From Candidatus Goldiibacteriota bacterium HGW-Goldbacteria-1 (GTDB taxonomy: Bacteria > Oederibacteriota > PGYV01), in assembly GCA_002839855.1 (NCBI GenBank), contig PGYV01000007.1, positions 197,292-261,291 on the forward strand: a DNA stretch of 64,000 bases. The letters are read 5' to 3'. A program made the position numbers and the translations under genes. Shown here piece after piece: positions 63,922-64,000 of the stretch. Below the pieces are notes generated by a model. That model made no database searches, was not told the DNA's origin, and saw only the letters and a list, made by a program, of their open reading frames with translations. Position 1 is the stretch's first letter. Every line of letters starts with the position of its first letter.

Positions 63922-64000
63922 CAAGTTACAAGTATCAACTTACAGGTTATAAACAAGTGGCAAGTTACAAGTATCAACTTACAGGTTATAAACAAGTGGC
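63922..64000. repeat. 39-bp tandem repeat running off the edge
   Basis: Two perfect 39-bp copies (63922-63960 and 63961-63999), starting CAAGTTACAAGTATCAACTT, preceded by shorter AAGTTACAA fragments at 63916-63925. The array reaches the window edge, so it may be longer. Copies touch with no spacer, so it is not a CRISPR array. No gene. Confidence 0.9.

Noticed and set aside
63922-64000. Possible CRISPR array at the right edge
   Set aside because: The 39-bp units touch without spacers and no cas genes are present; it is a simple tandem repeat.

Overview
The window is a 64 kb, moderately AT-rich, gene-dense bacterial chromosome segment surrounding the replication-initiation genes. It holds about 60 protein genes and one structural RNA (the signal recognition particle RNA), with no tRNA, rRNA, insertion sequence, prophage or CRISPR array seen. 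The cell looks diderm (Gram-negative type): there is a BamA-like surface antigen, several signal-peptide proteins that read as outer-membrane beta-barrels, a lipoprotein and an RND-type efflux adaptor. Some gene content is more typical of Firmicutes and deep-branching phyla (Asp23/AmaP/DUF2273, DUF370, 3D domain, DUF721). I infer a poorly characterised candidate phylum; the sequence alone does not name it.

Layout. 1-6.7 kb (mostly minus): efflux adaptor and its MarR repressor with a double palindromic operator, a surface-antigen barrel, a NYN nuclease, a PP-loop tRNA-thiolation-type enzyme and a large DUF11/FlgD-like secreted protein. 6.7-13.9 kb (plus): an Lgt-like protein, then a pseudopilin operon ending in a membrane O-antigen-ligase/PglL-like protein. 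14-21.4 kb (minus): a seven-gene signalling operon with a degenerate HD-GYP, a nucleotide cyclase, TPR, two Cys-rich proteins, a cyclic-nucleotide-binding protein and an unknown 594-residue protein. 21.5-24.3 kb (minus): recF and rsmG separated by about 0.9 kb of gene-free AT-rich DNA. This carries four perfect 16-bp parS palindromes; a fifth lies inside recF.

24.4-37.9 kb (plus): MORN-repeat protein, queA, two TolB-like propeller proteins, purC, methyltransferase, M24 peptidase, efp, accB-accC, Asp23-AmaP-DUF2273, thiD2-like and thiC. 38-41 kb: a repeat-rich intergenic block, a small membrane protein, a probably abundant outer-membrane protein with a long leader, and a secreted Ala-rich protein. 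41-54 kb (plus): dnaA, putative oriC, dnaN, gyrA, a histidine-kinase-like protein lacking its catalytic residues, a beta-helix/beta-barrel protein, DUF721 (DciA-like), DUF370 and gyrB. 54-57 kb: a second cyclic-nucleotide set (Crp/Fnr regulator, HAD phosphatase, cyclase) and a 3D-domain protein. 57-62.8 kb: glycosyltransferase, methyltransferase, SRP RNA, dnaX, ybaB, recR and a U32 peptidase family protein. 62.9-64 kb (minus): a phosphodiesterase and a DUF1844 protein, then a 39-bp tandem repeat that reaches the window edge.

The replication genes are split. recF and the parS cluster sit about 18 kb from dnaA on the opposite strand, while DUF721-DUF370-gyrB keeps part of the classical recF-DUF370-gyrB neighbourhood. 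The best candidates for undescribed biology are the seven-gene signalling operon at 14-21.4 kb, the pseudopilin plus ligase operon at 7.5-13.9 kb, the pseudo-histidine kinase between gyrA and gyrB, and the recurring short-word intergenic repeats.
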